NCBI GenBank assembly: GCA_938039305.1
Contig: CALHUZ010000201.1
Span: forward strand, 1-6,013
Direction: 5' to 3'
Length of the DNA: 6,013 nt
Origin: an uncultured Saprospiraceae bacterium
Lineage (GTDB): Bacteria > Bacteroidota > Bacteroidia > Chitinophagales > Saprospiraceae
In this document: positions 5,967-6,013 of the stretch, piece after piece
Layout of the letters: each line of letters opens with the position of its first letter
Numbering within the stretch: the stretch's first letter is position 1
Translations under genes and position numbers: made by a program
Notes under the pieces: generated by a model
Databases searched by the model: none
Seen by the model: only the letters and a program-made list of their open reading frames with translations
Told to the model about the DNA's origin: nothing

Positions 5967-6013
5967 ATGGGTTTATTTTCATTTATCAAAAACGCAGGCA
6001 AGAAAATCTTAGG
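5967..6013 (+). CDS. Kbp/YgaU-like (BON-LysM) protein, first 15 codons only (runs off right edge)
   Basis: The open frame from ATG at 5967 reads MGLFSFIKNAGKKIL and then leaves the window. This closely resembles the start of the Escherichia coli potassium-binding protein Kbp (YgaU), MGLFNFVKDAGEKLW. Its family carries a BON domain followed by a LysM domain, and E. coli Kbp is a cytoplasmic K+ sensor linked to osmotic stress. The N-terminal pattern is distinctive, but only 15 residues are visible, so the domains themselves cannot be confirmed. An exact TAnnTTTG element lies about 85 bp upstream, and an A-rich stretch (ATAAAAAAATAATTA) precedes the start, as is common in Bacteroidota genes without a Shine-Dalgarno. 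The gene follows the RibD-C-type gene in the same direction, with a 118-bp gap that suggests its own transcript. Confidence 0.65.
   Translation, partial: MGLFSFIKNAGKKIL

Noticed and set aside
1..6013. CRISPR array, tRNA/rRNA gene, insertion sequence or phage-defence cassette
   Set aside because: No direct-repeat array, no cloverleaf or rRNA-like sequence, no transposase or terminal repeats, and no nuclease, toxin or defence domains in any of the genes.

Overview
This 6 kb window looks like ordinary chromosomal DNA from a member of the Bacteroidota, probably a free-living gliding or Saprospiria/Cytophaga-type lineage. Four things point there. One large secreted protein ends in a gliding-motility-associated (CHU_C, type B) sorting domain for the type IX secretion system. 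Promoter-like elements match the Bacteroidota -7 consensus TAnnTTTG. Clear Shine-Dalgarno sequences are absent. A dipeptide epimerase looks most like the Cytophaga hutchinsonii type. I see no mobile element, CRISPR array, tRNA or rRNA.

Layout. Five genes lie on the minus strand, read right to left. They are a dipeptide epimerase of the enolase superfamily (5288-4173), an 858-residue exported multi-domain protein with a T9SS tail (4046-1470), a YpdA-family flavoprotein reductase only 4 nt downstream of it (1465-491), an unlisted 50-residue two-helix membrane protein (433-281), and the first 51 codons of a lipoprotein that runs off the left edge (155-1). Two genes lie on the plus strand: a DHFR/RibD-C-fold reductase (5303-5848) and the first 15 codons of a protein whose start matches the Kbp/YgaU (BON-LysM) family, which runs off the right edge (5967-6013).

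Transcription units as inferred. The T9SS protein and the YpdA-like reductase probably share a transcript starting at a TACATTTG element near 4064. The 50-residue protein has its own TACTTTTG element just past the reductase stop. The epimerase and the RibD-C-type reductase are divergent with only 14 bp between start codons, so the best epimerase promoter candidate lies inside the first codons of its neighbour. The Kbp-like gene has a TACATTTG element about 85 bp upstream. Two intergenic regions hold notable inverted repeats: a 41-nt stem-loop at 187-227 and a set of competing repeats at 4088-4157.

Function. The genes do not form one obvious pathway. The epimerase (probably Ala-containing or related dipeptides, as in murein peptide salvage) and the Kbp-like gene touch on the cell wall or envelope. 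The YpdA-like enzyme suggests low-molecular-weight thiol redox chemistry, but it lacks the position-14 cysteine of characterised bacillithiol disulfide reductases and has an altered second nucleotide-binding motif. I do not see convincing evidence of an undescribed multi-gene system. The best second looks are the variant YpdA, its tight coupling to a secreted T9SS protein, the 50-residue membrane protein, and the intergenic inverted repeats.
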